Origin: Paraclostridium bifermentans
GTDB lineage: Bacteria > Bacillota > Clostridia > Peptostreptococcales > Peptostreptococcaceae
Direction: 5' to 3'
DNA: 64,000 nucleotides
NCBI RefSeq assembly: GCF_019916025.1
Contig: NZ_CP079737.1
Coordinates: 1,488,001 to 1,552,000 of the forward strand
The notes under the pieces were generated by a model. The model saw only the letters and a list, made by a program, of their open reading frames with translations. It was not told the origin of the DNA and searched no databases. Made by a program: the position numbers and the translations under genes. This document shows, piece by piece, positions 1-10,021 of the stretch. Each line of letters starts with the position of its first letter. The first letter of the stretch is position 1.

Positions 1-35
1 GCCATTATAGTTGATAAAACTAAATGGCTTTTTAT
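1..35 (+). terminator. Intrinsic terminator of a gene upstream of the window
   Basis: GCCATT (1-6) pairs with AATGGC (23-28), with an inner AGTT/AACT stem, followed by a T run. The T run lies on the + strand side, so it should end a + strand gene to the left that converges on the permease gene. Confidence 0.6.
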
Positions 36-41
36 ATTATT

Positions 42-1415
42 TTAAATAATAAACATCGCAACTATAGTGGTTACAGCTAAACCTGTCACAACTGGAATTA
101 AATTTCTTTTTGCAAGTTCTAAAGGGCTTACACCACATATAGCAGCAGCAGAAACTACTGCCCAAGGCACTAAACATCCTCCTCCAGTCCAGATAGCTCC
201 AATTTGGCCAAGTGCTGCTAAGGTGCTTACATTAGCATTTATAGCTGTACCAAACACAGAGGCTGTTGAGCCAGCTAAAGCCATACCTGAAAAACCAGAT
301 CCATCAAGCCCTGTTATAAATCCTACAATAGTTTCCATAGAACATACAATATATTTATTTAGAGGAACTATTTGAGATAAATATATGCCTGTATCAGAAA
401 GCAATCCTTGAGACCCTACTGGCAAAACATCACCTAATAACTGAGTTAATGGAGATACTTCTCCCATGTAAAAAAATGCTCCTATAGGAATAATAACTGC
501 AAATATTTTTATACCAAACAAAAATCCATCGGTAATGTTATCACATATTTGCTCAAGACTTTTTTTACCATAGTTAATTATATTAATTATAATTAATAAA
601 AATATAGCAGTTCCTCCGAGTAATGCAGTTGCATCTCCTCCTTTTAAATCACAGGCGAACATAGCTACAACATCTAATAAAAATAAAATTAAAACCAGAA
701 ATGTTGCAATCTTAGCTTTTATATTAAACTGTTTTATCGAAACCTCTTTAACGTTGTTTAACTCATCTTTAAACAATCCATTTTTTATATCTCTTTTTAA
801 CATATAAAATGCCACACCAATCGTAACTATAGCCATAACCCAAAATAAAACCATACCATTATTGATGACATCAGAAACTTCTACACCTGCCGCTCCTGAG
901 GTTATACTAGGTGCGCCTTGAATTATAAAATCTGTTGAAAGTGCCAAACCGTGTCCAAATAAATTTAATGATACAGCTACACCAATAGCTGGAAGACCGG
1001 ACCTTATAGCTATTGGAAGAAATATTGCTCCAACTAGAGCTACTGCAGGACTAGGCCAAAAAAACCAAGATAAAAGTAACATCGTAAATCCTATAATAAA
1101 AAAAGCTGTAGTTTCATTTTTGATTACTTTTGAAAAAGGTTTAATCATATATTCTATAGCATAATTACTTTCTAATGATTTTGATAGTGCTACCATAATA
1201 GAAATAATCATTATTACAGGTCCTAATTCTACTAGTGATATAATCAATCCATTAAATACTGCACCTATAGATGATGCTATATTATTTGTGTAAAATAATG
1301 CTAAGAAAAAAACTCCTAGTATACAAGGTACTATTGTATCCTTTTTCATCATCATAGCAATTAGTATTATTACGATGAAAAAAATATAAATATAGTGGGC
1401 TCCACTTAATACCAT
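42..1415 (-). CDS. Multi-pass permease, ion-transporter superfamily (GntP/DcuC-like)
   Basis: 457 residues, almost entirely hydrophobic, with about 11-12 predicted membrane segments and short loops; one longer cytoplasmic loop lies near residues 205-235. The internal Gly/Ala/Ser-rich stretches and two-half layout fit the ion-transporter superfamily that includes gluconate and C4-dicarboxylate permeases, but I cannot name a substrate. The start at 1415 is preceded by AGAAGGGGG at good spacing. It lies alone, with a secreted-protein gene upstream in the same direction 81 bases away. Seen: hydrophobic profile and RBS. Inferred: family. Alternatives are a CitMHS-like or other organic-acid carrier. 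Confidence 0.6.
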   Translation of the reverse strand: MVLSGAHYIYIFFIVIILIAMMMKKDTIVPCILGVFFLALFYTNNIASSIGAVFNGLIISLVELGPVIMIISIMVALSKSLESNYAIEYMIKPFSKVIKNETTAFFIIGFTMLLLSWFFWPSPAVALVGAIFLPIAIRSGLPAIGVAVSLNLFGHGLALSTDFIIQGAPSITSGAAGVEVSDVINNGMVLFWVMAIVTIGVAFYMLKRDIKNGLFKDELNNVKEVSIKQFNIKAKIATFLVLILFLLDVVAMFACDLKGGDATALLGGTAIFLLIIINIINYGKKSLEQICDNITDGFLFGIKIFAVIIPIGAFFYMGEVSPLTQLLGDVLPVGSQGLLSDTGIYLSQIVPLNKYIVCSMETIVGFITGLDGSGFSGMALAGSTASVFGTAINANVSTLAALGQIGAIWTGGGCLVPWAVVSAAAICGVSPLELAKRNLIPVVTGLAVTTIVAMFII

Positions 1416-1496
1416 AGGACTATCCCCCTTCTATGTGATAGTCCATTATATGAAGAGTTTTTTATCTTAGTTACTCTTGAATTTTAAAAATACTTT

Positions 1497-2003
1497 TTAT
1501 TTGTTTTTATTATCTACCCAGTCTACAGTTTGGCTTCCTAAAAGTTTATCATAAAAGAAATTAGCTGAAGCATCATATATATCTGAGTCTTTATAATTAT
1601 CTAAAATAAAATTTAGTTCTTCTAAAGCTAAATAATAATAGTTTGCAGCTATTATTAGTGATGTTGCACTTCTTGTTTCTAAATTATCGTTTTTAATACC
1701 TTTAGAGTATGTTAAAAGACTATTTCTAATAGTTTTCAATTTTTCCATAGTAAAGTTAATGTCTTTTTGTATGTTAGATTCCATGTCTTTATTTTCAGAC
1801 AAGTTTGTAAAAATAGCTTTACCTAGAATATAAATATCATTATCTAAAGTTCTTAAATTTTTTATATACTCAGATAAAGTTGTGCTTATAGTGTTATAAC
1901 TAACATTTGTAGTATTTGTATTTGCACTTGATACAGAAAAACAATTTATCGAAGTATACATTATTAAGGTTAACATAATTGCAACTGTATATTTTTTTTT
2001 CAA
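1497..2003 (-). CDS. Small secreted protein of unknown function
   Basis: 168 residues. A typical signal peptide opens the protein: MKKK, a hydrophobic core to about residue 20 and a small-residue cleavage region near residues 22-28. The mature part is helical and polar, rich in Leu, Asn and Asp, without cysteines in the predicted mature region or a sorting signal. It may form a short four-helix type bundle. The start at 2003 has an upstream GGAGGAATT. I do not recognise the family. It could be transcribed with the permease that follows at 1415, but about 80 bases separate them and no function follows from this. Confidence 0.6.
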   Translation of the reverse strand: MKKKYTVAIMLTLIMYTSINCFSVSSANTNTTNVSYNTISTTLSEYIKNLRTLDNDIYILGKAIFTNLSENKDMESNIQKDINFTMEKLKTIRNSLLTYSKGIKNDNLETRSATSLIIAANYYYLALEELNFILDNYKDSDIYDASANFFYDKLLGSQTVDWVDNKNK

Positions 2004-2199
2004 TATGAATTCCTCCTATTATAAAAAGTTTATTATTATAATTCCTAAATAAATATTTAATATACCATTTAGAATTAAATATAAAAAACAGCATATAAAA
2101 TTAAATATATATACAAATATACAAAAAAATAGGTAAAATATTGAAATTTAATAGAAGATTATATAAAATTAAATTATAAAAAGTAAATCGGGGGATAAA

Positions 2200-4077
2200 A
2201 TGTCAAATTATATATATAGAAAGATGATAGAAGATAGCCCTATAGCATACTTACATATAGAAATTATAAGAGATGAAAATAAAAAATATATAGGGATGAA
2301 AATAAAAGATACGAATAAAGCTTATGAGCGATTTTTTGGTAGTGCAAGTGACAAAAAAAGCACTGATTATGTAAAAAATACAATGTCAAAAAAAGAAAGA
2401 GAAGAGTGGGAATATATTTTCGATAAATCAAAGAAAAATGAAAAATATATAAAAGAGATTTATGTAAAAAGAATTAACTCATATTTTAATGTAGATGTAT
2501 ATGGGACGGAAAGTGATGAATACCACATTAGATTCACTAAAATTAGTAAACAACATATGAATTTATCATCAACTTTAAAAAATTCACCTTTTGTAGCATG
2601 GATAAAAAATAGAAATGGTGTATATGTGGATGTAAACAAGAAATTTTTACAGTTCTTTAATAAAACTTACGATGAAGTTATAGGACATACTGATTATGAA
2701 TTATTTCCAAAAGATAGTGCAGACGAATTTGTAAGAAAAGATAATATGATTATTAAATACAATAAATTAGAGGTTTTTGAAGAGTTTATAAATACAGGTA
2801 ATAATAAGAATATGTACCTTCAAACTGCTAAATGGCCTTATACTGAAGAAAATAACAGTTTACTATTAGGAACAATAGGTATATCAATTGAGATAACAAA
2901 TAAAATAGAATTATTAAAGAATATAGAAAAAAACGAGAAAACTTTTTTTGAAATAGCGAATAATATTGAAGAAGTAATTGTAATTGCTGATGAAAAAAAG
3001 GCTTATTATATAAGTCCGTCTTTTGAGCGTGTGTTTGGAACTAAATCTGAAAAGCTATATGATGATATAAATGTTTGGAAAGAAAACTGGGAGAGTTTTG
3101 AATCACAAGGAGATGAAAAGTATGATTATAACTATAAAAATCCAATGTTAATGACTTTTAGAGGAATTAACAAAAACAAAGAGGAAAAATGGTTTTGGGT
3201 TAGAATTGTATCTTTATTAGATGAGAACGGAAATGTAATGAAAAAAATATGTGTAATAAGTGATATAACTCAAGCTAAAAAAGGGGAGTTAGAAGTTGAA
3301 AAATTGAGAATGGACTTTTTAGCTAACATATCACATGAACTTAGGACACCTATAAACTTAATTTTGAGTTCTTTACAAGTTTTAAATTTAAAAATGAACT
3401 TACTAGATGAAGATTTATTTGAGTATTTTAGAAGATATCTGAATATAGTAGACCAAAATGGTAAGAGATTACTAAAATTGGTAAACAATTTAATTGATAC
3501 TACTAGGTTAGAGTCGGGATGTTTTAGCTATAATCCTAAAAATAAAGACATTATTAGTTATGTGGAAAACATATGTTTATCTGTATCTGAATTTGTAAAA
3601 AGTAATAATTTATCTATAATATTTGATACAGATGTAGAAGAAAAAATTATTGCATTTGACCCTGATAATATGGAAAGGATAATTTTGAATTTAATTTCTA
3701 ATGCTATAAAATTCAATAAACCTGGTGGGATAATTGAAGTTTTTATAAGTTGTAAAGATAATATAGAAATTAGTGTGAAAGATTCAGGCATAGGGATTCC
3801 AGAAGATAAGATAGATAAGATATTTGAAAGATTTGAACAGGTTAAAAACAATTCAAAAATACAAGGTAGTGGTATAGGTCTCAATCTAGTTAAATCTTTA
3901 GTGGAAATGAATAATGGTAGTATAAAGGTAAAAAGTGACTTAGAAAAAGGTAGTAGATTTTCTATAGTATTGCCAAATACATTAGTAAAAGATTGTTCAA
4001 AACATAGTTACGAAAATAGTGATTGTATTAACAACGAAAGTCAAATATCTGTAGAGTTTTCGGATATATGTATATGA
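2200..4077 (+). CDS. Soluble multi-PAS sensor histidine kinase
   Basis: 625 residues with no membrane segment. Three PAS-like modules can be seen at about residues 1-110, 120-235 and 245-365. A HisKA dimerisation domain follows, with the phospho-accepting His379 in SHELRTP, then a HATPase domain with N box, DSGIGIP (G1) and GSGIGL (G2) motifs. The short tail after residue 600 is polar. The start has GGGGG upstream at 2189-2193. No response regulator gene lies next to it, and the next genes are YhgE/Pip membrane proteins, so it is an orphan kinase; in related clostridia such kinases can feed the sporulation phosphorelay, but that is only a possibility here. The signal sensed is unknown. Confidence 0.9.
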   Translation: MSNYIYRKMIEDSPIAYLHIEIIRDENKKYIGMKIKDTNKAYERFFGSASDKKSTDYVKNTMSKKEREEWEYIFDKSKKNEKYIKEIYVKRINSYFNVDVYGTESDEYHIRFTKISKQHMNLSSTLKNSPFVAWIKNRNGVYVDVNKKFLQFFNKTYDEVIGHTDYELFPKDSADEFVRKDNMIIKYNKLEVFEEFINTGNNKNMYLQTAKWPYTEENNSLLLGTIGISIEITNKIELLKNIEKNEKTFFEIANNIEEVIVIADEKKAYYISPSFERVFGTKSEKLYDDINVWKENWESFESQGDEKYDYNYKNPMLMTFRGINKNKEEKWFWVRIVSLLDENGNVMKKICVISDITQAKKGELEVEKLRMDFLANISHELRTPINLILSSLQVLNLKMNLLDEDLFEYFRRYLNIVDQNGKRLLKLVNNLIDTTRLESGCFSYNPKNKDIISYVENICLSVSEFVKSNNLSIIFDTDVEEKIIAFDPDNMERIILNLISNAIKFNKPGGIIEVFISCKDNIEISVKDSGIGIPEDKIDKIFERFEQVKNNSKIQGSGIGLNLVKSLVEMNNGSIKVKSDLEKGSRFSIVLPNTLVKDCSKHSYENSDCINNESQISVEFSDICI

Positions 4078-4088
4078 TGAAATGATGA

Positions 4089-4125
4089 AATAGTCTGTAT
4101 ATTTAATATATAGACTATTTTTTTA
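4089..4125 (+). terminator. Terminator of the histidine kinase gene
   Basis: AATAGTCT (4089-4096) pairs with AGACTATT (4112-4119), followed by seven T. Confidence 0.75.
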
Positions 4126-4223
4126 TTTGTTATAATAAAACGTTAATTTACTTGTTAAATAATGGTATAATATACTCGTTGATGTTAAGATTTCTAACAA
4201 AGCTAAAATGAATGGAGGAGAAT

Positions 4224-6371
4224 ATGAGAGATTCAATAAAGATTTTTAAAAGAGATATGAAAAATCTAATTAAAAATCCAATAGCACTTATAATAGTTAT
4301 AGGATTGTGCATCATACCATCTTTATATGCTTGGATAAATATTAAAGCATGTTGGAATCCTTATGAAAATACTAGCAATGTGCCAATTGCTATAGTTAAT
4401 AATGATAAGGGAGCAACTTTAGATGGTAAACATCTAAATGTGGGAAATGATGTAATAACTGAGTTAAGAAAAAATAAAAGTATAGGATGGAAATTTGTAA
4501 ATGAAAAAAAAGCTAATGCAGGAGTACTTGATGGAACTTATTATGCAATGATAGAGCTACCAAGTGACTTTACAAAAGATTTAACTAGTGTTACAAGTGG
4601 AAATCCAACTAAGCCAACTATAATATATAAAGTAGATACAAAATCTAACCCAGTTGCTGGTAAAATTACAGAAGTAGCTGAAGAAACACTTGTTAATCAA
4701 ATTAATTCAAATTTCATTGCTACAGTAAATAAAACAGTATTTTCAGCTTTAAATATATATGGTAAAGATATTAATGAAAACAAGGACAAAATATTAAAAT
4801 TAAAAAAAGCTATAATAGAGCTTGATGAGCATATGGATGCTGTTAATTTTGCACTTGAGAGTGTAAATGGAAATTCAGAAAATTTAGCTACATATTTAAA
4901 AGATATTCAAAGCACTTTACCACAAGTTACAACAGGTATTGATGCAGTTTCTGATTCTAATATGAATGCAAGTAAAAACTTAAGTAATATAAAAAATAAT
5001 TTAAATGATTCATTAAATGGGGTTAAATCTACTTTAAATCAAATTAATAATCAAAATAATCAAATAAAAGACATAGTAAATAGATTGAACAATTCAAGTT
5101 CTGATTCTAAAGAAATAGTAAGTTCATCTATATCACAATTAGAAAGTCAGCTAAATAATAGTAAATCTCAAATTGATTCTGTTATTAATCTTTTAAATAA
5201 ATTTAACGATGTAAGACCAAATGATAAGATAACAGCATTAATTGGGGATTTAAATAAAATAAAAGACTTACTTAATAAACAACAATCAAAATTAGATAAT
5301 CTTAAAGGTCAATTAAATGGATCAGCGGATTCTATGAAAGATGCAATTGATTCAATAAATGAAACAGCTGGTGAATTATCAAATAGAACTAACAACTCTA
5401 TAAATTCGTATGATTCACAAGTTAGACCTATTCTAAATAAAACTGCAGATAGCTTAATAACATCAACAAAAGATGCAGCCAATTTAGTTGATAGTTCTAA
5501 AGGGTTAGTTAAAGCAACTAATGAAATATTAGGATATGCATCAAAAGGAAGCGATTTAACAGCAGAGATGACAAAAGATTTACAGACGAAGTTAAATCAA
5601 TTTAAAGATACTATACACTTATTAAGTACTGAACTTAAAAAAGTAAATGATAATGATCTAGATTCAATAATAGCTATACTACAAAGTAAGCCTCAAGTTA
5701 TGGGAGATTATTTGTCAAATCCATTTAACTTAAAATCAGAGCCAATATATCCAATTGAAAATTATGGTTCAGGAATGGCTCCTATATATACAACATTAGC
5801 TTTATGGGTTGGAGGATTAGTACTAGCATCATTACTTACAACAGAAGCTGATGAGTTTGTTGGGTTAAGTATAAAGAAAAGATATATTGGTAAGATGATT
5901 ACTTTTGTATTTTTTGCAATGATACAAGGATTTATAGTAGGGCTTGGAGACAAACTTGTATTAGGAGTTCAAACTGATAGTTTAGGGTTGCTTATATTTA
6001 CTACAGTGTTATCTTCAGCTGTGTTTACAATAATACTATATACCCTAGTATCATTATTTGGAAATATAGGAAAAGCGATAGGGATAATATTAATGGTTAT
6101 TCAAATAGCAGGTTCTGGGGGAACATATCCTATCCAGGTAGACCCTTTAATATTTAGAATTCTTCAACCATTTTTCCCATTTACATATACATTAAGCAAT
6201 TTAAGAGAGGCTATAGCTGGTCCACTTTTAAGTACTATTATGTTTAATACATTCGTACTTATATTTATGGCAGGTATTACTATAATGATAGGGTATTTCT
6301 TAAAAGAAAGACTCAATGAATCTGTTAGAAAGTTTGAAAAAGGATTCAAAGAATCTGGATTATCAGAGTAA
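4224..6371 (+). CDS. YhgE/Pip family membrane protein, first of a tandem pair
   Basis: About 715 residues from the ATG at 4224, chosen because GGAGGAG (4214-4220) lies just before it; an in-frame ATG at 4212 would overlap that site. One N-terminal membrane segment (PSLYAWINIKACWNPYEN follows it, typical of the family) leads into a large external region, residues about 190-480, predicted as long coiled coil rich in Asn, Ser, Leu and Lys. Five membrane segments follow to the C-terminus, with GSGGTYPIQ between them. The family is related to ABC-2 type permeases and to phage infection protein Pip; YhgE-type proteins serve as phage receptors or type VII-related envelope proteins in some Firmicutes. 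Role here unknown. Confidence 0.9.
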   Translation: MRDSIKIFKRDMKNLIKNPIALIIVIGLCIIPSLYAWINIKACWNPYENTSNVPIAIVNNDKGATLDGKHLNVGNDVITELRKNKSIGWKFVNEKKANAGVLDGTYYAMIELPSDFTKDLTSVTSGNPTKPTIIYKVDTKSNPVAGKITEVAEETLVNQINSNFIATVNKTVFSALNIYGKDINENKDKILKLKKAIIELDEHMDAVNFALESVNGNSENLATYLKDIQSTLPQVTTGIDAVSDSNMNASKNLSNIKNNLNDSLNGVKSTLNQINNQNNQIKDIVNRLNNSSSDSKEIVSSSISQLESQLNNSKSQIDSVINLLNKFNDVRPNDKITALIGDLNKIKDLLNKQQSKLDNLKGQLNGSADSMKDAIDSINETAGELSNRTNNSINSYDSQVRPILNKTADSLITSTKDAANLVDSSKGLVKATNEILGYASKGSDLTAEMTKDLQTKLNQFKDTIHLLSTELKKVNDNDLDSIIAILQSKPQVMGDYLSNPFNLKSEPIYPIENYGSGMAPIYTTLALWVGGLVLASLLTTEADEFVGLSIKKRYIGKMITFVFFAMIQGFIVGLGDKLVLGVQTDSLGLLIFTTVLSSAVFTIILYTLVSLFGNIGKAIGIILMVIQIAGSGGTYPIQVDPLIFRILQPFFPFTYTLSNLREAIAGPLLSTIMFNTFVLIFMAGITIMIGYFLKERLNESVRKFEKGFKESGLSE

Positions 6372-6389
6372 TTTTATAGAGGTGAGGAA

Positions 6390-8528
6390 ATGAAAAAAGT
6401 TTTTAAAATATATTTAAGAGATTTAAAGCACATAACAAGTATTCCAGCAGCCTTTATAATAATAGCCGGGCTTTGTTTAATACCTTCACTATATGCATGG
6501 GTAAATATACAAGCATGCTGGAATCCATATATAAATACAGGGAATATACCTGTAGCCGTAGTCAATAAAGATGAAGGTGCATCAGTTAATGGAAAGATTA
6601 TAAATGTTGGAGATGAAATTGTTGAAAACCTTAAAAAAGACCATAACATAGGTTGGGAGTTTACAGAAGAGTGGCAAGGAAATTATCAGTTAAATGAGGG
6701 TAAATATTATGCTTTAATTGAAATACCGAGCGACTTTTCAAAAGATTTAGCATCTCTTTCAACTAAAAACCCACAAAAGCCAAATATAATATATAAGGCT
6801 AATGAAAAAGTAAATGCAATAGCTACAAAAATTACAGATGTTGCTAAAGATAAGTTGGTGGAAGAGGTTAAATCTAACTTTGTAGATACTGTAAATAAAG
6901 AAGCATTTAGTTTCCTTACATCACTTGGTGTTAAGTTAGAAGACAATAAACCTCAAATAATTGAGTTAAAAGAAACATTAGATAGTACAGCAAGTAATTT
7001 GAAAAAAATTGATAGTTATGTAAAAGAAGCTAGTACACATGCTAATAATTTAAAAAAATATTTAAAAGATACTAAAGGGAATCTTCCTTTAATTACAAAA
7101 GAAGTAAATGATTTAAAATCAGTTATAAATAATGGTAAAGATTTGGTTTTAGTTACTCAAAATAATAACAATAATGCTTCTCAAAATTTAAGTAGTAGCA
7201 TGAGCGCGATAAATAGTATGAATAGCAACTTACAAAATCAAATTAATAATTTAAAAGATTTAAATAATGATGGATCTACTGAAGATTTGGAAAAAGCTAT
7301 AGAATCAATACTAAATACAATATCATCTATGCAAGGAAATCTTGATAGTCTTATATCAAGCCTTGAAAAAATAGGTAATGATAAAGTTGATAATGTAATA
7401 AGTTCTCTTAAAAAGTTAAGTAGTATGCTTGATTCAGAAAGTGAAAAACTTGAAAGTATAAAATCATTAATTAGCAACAACGAAGGAAAAGAAAAAATAA
7501 ATGAACAACTAGATTCTTTATTAGATTTATCTAATGCATTTAATAGCAAGCTAAATTTAATAAGTGGAACATTTAATTCAGATATATCAGGTGTTTTAAA
7601 TAGTGTAGGGAACTCTATGATTTCTAGTTCAAGTGATATGAATAATGTACTAGACAGTATAAATGTTTTAGTACCTCAGTTAAATGCACTATCTAACTTT
7701 GGAATATCAAGTAGCAACTTAGCTATAAAACAATCTGAAAACATAGCTAAACAATTAGATAAATTTGAAAAAGATTTAGATGTATTAATTGAAAAAACTA
7801 ATATATTAACAGATGAAAATTTAGATAAGTTAATTTCAACACTTGATAAAAATTCGAAAGAAATAGCTTCATTTATAGCATCTCCAGTTAATGTTAAAAC
7901 AGAAGAACTTTACAAGGCTGGAATATTTGGAGTTGCATTAATGCCTTTTTATTCAGTTCTTGCAATATGGGTAGGAGCACTTTTAGCTACATCGTTGCTT
8001 ACTACAGAATGTGAAGAATTAGAAGGAGAACGCACAAACCTAGTTCAAAAGCATTTTGGAAAGATGCTTACATTTATGACTGTATCGCTTATACAATCAT
8101 TGATAATAGCAATAGGGGATATATTTATATTCCAAGCGCCTGTAAGTGTACCTTTATTATTTTTATTTACAATAGTATCGTCAATTTTATTTACAACAAT
8201 GATATTTACTCTAGTATCATTATTTGGTAATATTGGTAAGGCTATTGCAATAGTAATAATGGTATTTCAAATTGCAGGGTCTGGTGGTATATACCCAATA
8301 CAAACAAATCCTAAAATATTTGAAGTATTACAGCCGTTTTGGCCATTTACTTACGCTATAGATGGATTTAGAGAAGCTATAGCAGGTCCTAGTATGGATG
8401 CGGTTTATCATGACTTAATAATGTTAGCTTTATTCTTTATAATATTCTTAGCACTAGTTGTATTTAAGAAGACATTCCACAATGCTACAGAATTTGTAAA
8501 TGAGAAATTTAAAGAATCAGGATTATAA
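6390..8528 (+). CDS. YhgE/Pip family membrane protein, second of a tandem pair
   Basis: 712 residues, same architecture as the gene before it: N-terminal membrane anchor with PSLYAWVNIQACWNPY, long Ser/Asn-rich coiled coil, and a C-terminal five-segment membrane domain with GSGGIYPIQ. The two copies are clearly paralogous at both ends and strongly diverged in the coiled coil. The gene begins 18 bases after the first ends, with GAGGTGAGG before ATG, so they form an operon. Known: members are envelope proteins and some act as phage infection determinants. Inferred: the pair could form a heteromeric complex, since coiled coils of nearly equal length are kept in both. Confidence 0.9.
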   Translation: MKKVFKIYLRDLKHITSIPAAFIIIAGLCLIPSLYAWVNIQACWNPYINTGNIPVAVVNKDEGASVNGKIINVGDEIVENLKKDHNIGWEFTEEWQGNYQLNEGKYYALIEIPSDFSKDLASLSTKNPQKPNIIYKANEKVNAIATKITDVAKDKLVEEVKSNFVDTVNKEAFSFLTSLGVKLEDNKPQIIELKETLDSTASNLKKIDSYVKEASTHANNLKKYLKDTKGNLPLITKEVNDLKSVINNGKDLVLVTQNNNNNASQNLSSSMSAINSMNSNLQNQINNLKDLNNDGSTEDLEKAIESILNTISSMQGNLDSLISSLEKIGNDKVDNVISSLKKLSSMLDSESEKLESIKSLISNNEGKEKINEQLDSLLDLSNAFNSKLNLISGTFNSDISGVLNSVGNSMISSSSDMNNVLDSINVLVPQLNALSNFGISSSNLAIKQSENIAKQLDKFEKDLDVLIEKTNILTDENLDKLISTLDKNSKEIASFIASPVNVKTEELYKAGIFGVALMPFYSVLAIWVGALLATSLLTTECEELEGERTNLVQKHFGKMLTFMTVSLIQSLIIAIGDIFIFQAPVSVPLLFLFTIVSSILFTTMIFTLVSLFGNIGKAIAIVIMVFQIAGSGGIYPIQTNPKIFEVLQPFWPFTYAIDGFREAIAGPSMDAVYHDLIMLALFFIIFLALVVFKKTFHNATEFVNEKFKESGL

Positions 8529-8535
8529 AACAAAG

Positions 8536-8563
8536 AGGCACCTATTTTAGGTGCCTTTTTTAA
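8536..8563 (+). terminator. Terminator of the YhgE/Pip operon
   Basis: AGGCACCT (8536-8543) and AGGTGCCT (8549-8556) form a perfect 8-bp stem with a 5-base loop and a T run. Confidence 0.9.
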
Positions 8564-8672
8564 TTAAAATAGTTCGGGTTACTTTAAAGTTACTTATTAC
8601 AAACTAATTATTAAATTGATATAATTATTAAAGATATAAATTATGGTAAATTAAGAAAAAATAGGAGGTACA

Positions 8673-9854
8673 ATGGATAAATTTAATTTAATAGTGGTTT
8701 TTATAGAAGGCATGATATCGTTTTTTTCTCCGTGTATATTGCCAATACTACCTATTTATTTAAGTATGTTATCAAATAGTAGTATAGATAGCTTAAAAAA
8801 CGATAAAAAAACATTTATACATAGTTCACTTTTTAAAAATACTATATTTTTTACGCTTGGAATATCTGTAACATTCTTTATATTAGGGTCATCGGTAAAT
8901 GTACTTAAATCATTTTTTAATACAAATAAAGAGTTCATAATGATTCTCGGAGGCATTATAATAATTGCTATGGGTCTATTTTATATAGGCATTATTAAGT
9001 CATCTATATTAAATAGAGAAAAAAGATTTAATATAAAACCTAAAGATATGAATCCAATTTCAGCTTTTTTATTAGGATTTACATTTAGTTTTGGATGGAC
9101 CCCTTGTATAGGTCCAATATTAGCATCTGTACTTGTTATGGCATCAAATTCAAAAGACATAGCTACATCAAACTTATTAATTTTAATTTATACAATAGGT
9201 TTTATATTACCATTTATAATAGTTTCTATGTTTTATAATAAATTGTTTAAATCAATTGACAATATGAGAAATCATATGGGATTAATAAGAAAAGTAGGTG
9301 GTATAATACTTATAGTTTCTGGCTTAGTTATGGCTATAAATGGAGGTTTAGAAATTTATAACTCTAGTAGTAATAAAAGTGAAATAAATCAAAATAATCA
9401 AAGCTCTGAAAATAAAGATAATGATAAAATAATGTCTATAGATTTTACTTTACAGGATCAATATGGAAAAGAACATAAGCTAAGTGAATATAGAGGAAAA
9501 ACTGTATTTTTAAATTTCTGGGCAACGTGGTGTCCTCCTTGTAGAGGTGAAATGCCCCATATAGAAGATTTATATAAAGAATACAATAAGAATAAGGATG
9601 AAGTTGTAATTTTAGGAGTTGCCTCTCCTAATCTAGGGAATGAGGGAACCGAAGAGGATATTAAAGATTTTTTAAATCAAAATAAATATAATTTCCCTGT
9701 TGTTATGGATAAAGATGGGGTTTTAGCTTATCAATATGGGATTAGCGCATTTCCTACAACTTTTATAATAGATAAAGATGGATATGTTACACAATATGTA
9801 CCTGGAGCTATGGATAAAGAAACTATGAAATCTCTTATAGAGGGAGAAAAGTAA
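8673..9854 (+). CDS. CcdA-like membrane reductant carrier fused to TlpA-like thioredoxin
   Basis: 393 residues. Residues about 1-225 are a six-segment CcdA/DsbD-type membrane domain with paired redox cysteines in SPCILPILP near the start and in GWTPCIGPI (about residue 145). A polar linker (about 235-250, Ser/Asn-rich) joins it to a TlpA/AhpC-TSA thioredoxin domain with WATWCPPCRGEMP (CPPC active site near residue 285) and a cis-Pro in the FPTTF motif. The domain order predicts electron flow from cytoplasmic thioredoxin through the membrane half to an extracellular reductase half, in one polypeptide. RBS AGGAGGT precedes ATG. It is a single-gene unit with its own terminator. Likely role: extracytoplasmic disulfide reduction, for example against oxidative stress. 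Confidence 0.92.
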   Translation: MDKFNLIVVFIEGMISFFSPCILPILPIYLSMLSNSSIDSLKNDKKTFIHSSLFKNTIFFTLGISVTFFILGSSVNVLKSFFNTNKEFIMILGGIIIIAMGLFYIGIIKSSILNREKRFNIKPKDMNPISAFLLGFTFSFGWTPCIGPILASVLVMASNSKDIATSNLLILIYTIGFILPFIIVSMFYNKLFKSIDNMRNHMGLIRKVGGIILIVSGLVMAINGGLEIYNSSSNKSEINQNNQSSENKDNDKIMSIDFTLQDQYGKEHKLSEYRGKTVFLNFWATWCPPCRGEMPHIEDLYKEYNKNKDEVVILGVASPNLGNEGTEEDIKDFLNQNKYNFPVVMDKDGVLAYQYGISAFPTTFIIDKDGYVTQYVPGAMDKETMKSLIEGEK

Positions 9855-9867
9855 ATAGATCTATTAA

Positions 9868-9906
9868 AAAATGACTCAATCGATTTTAGATTGAGCCATT
9901 TTTAGT
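9868..9906 (+). terminator. Terminator of the CcdA-TlpA gene
   Basis: CTCAATC (9875-9881) pairs with GATTGAG (9889-9895), extended by AAATG/CATTT, followed by T-rich sequence. Confidence 0.8.
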
Positions 9907-9922
9907 GTCAATGTTTTTAATC

Positions 9923-9960
9923 TTACAGAATTGTAATTTTTATGTAATGTAAATGAATAC
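9923..9960 (+). promoter_or_regulatory. BceR-type operator and promoter region of the bceAB-like operon
   Basis: TTACA (9923-9927), four bases, TGTAA (9932-9936): an exact match to the TNACA-N4-TGTAA box bound by BceR-type response regulators. A weak -35/-10 pair may follow, with TTGTAA (9931-9936) and AATACT (9955-9960) 18 bases apart. The box begins exactly 99 bases before the ATG at 10022. The same box at the same distance occurs at 28040. Confidence 0.75.
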
Positions 9961-10021
9961 TAAAAATATTAAAAGTAAGATAACATATTCACATGATTAA
10001 AACGAAAGGTTGTGTGTATAT

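Noticed and set aside
67-375. 102-codon open frame on the + strand
   Set aside because: It lies antisense within the permease gene, has no ribosome site, and its Pro/Thr/Ala-rich composition reflects the hydrophobic codons of the opposite strand.
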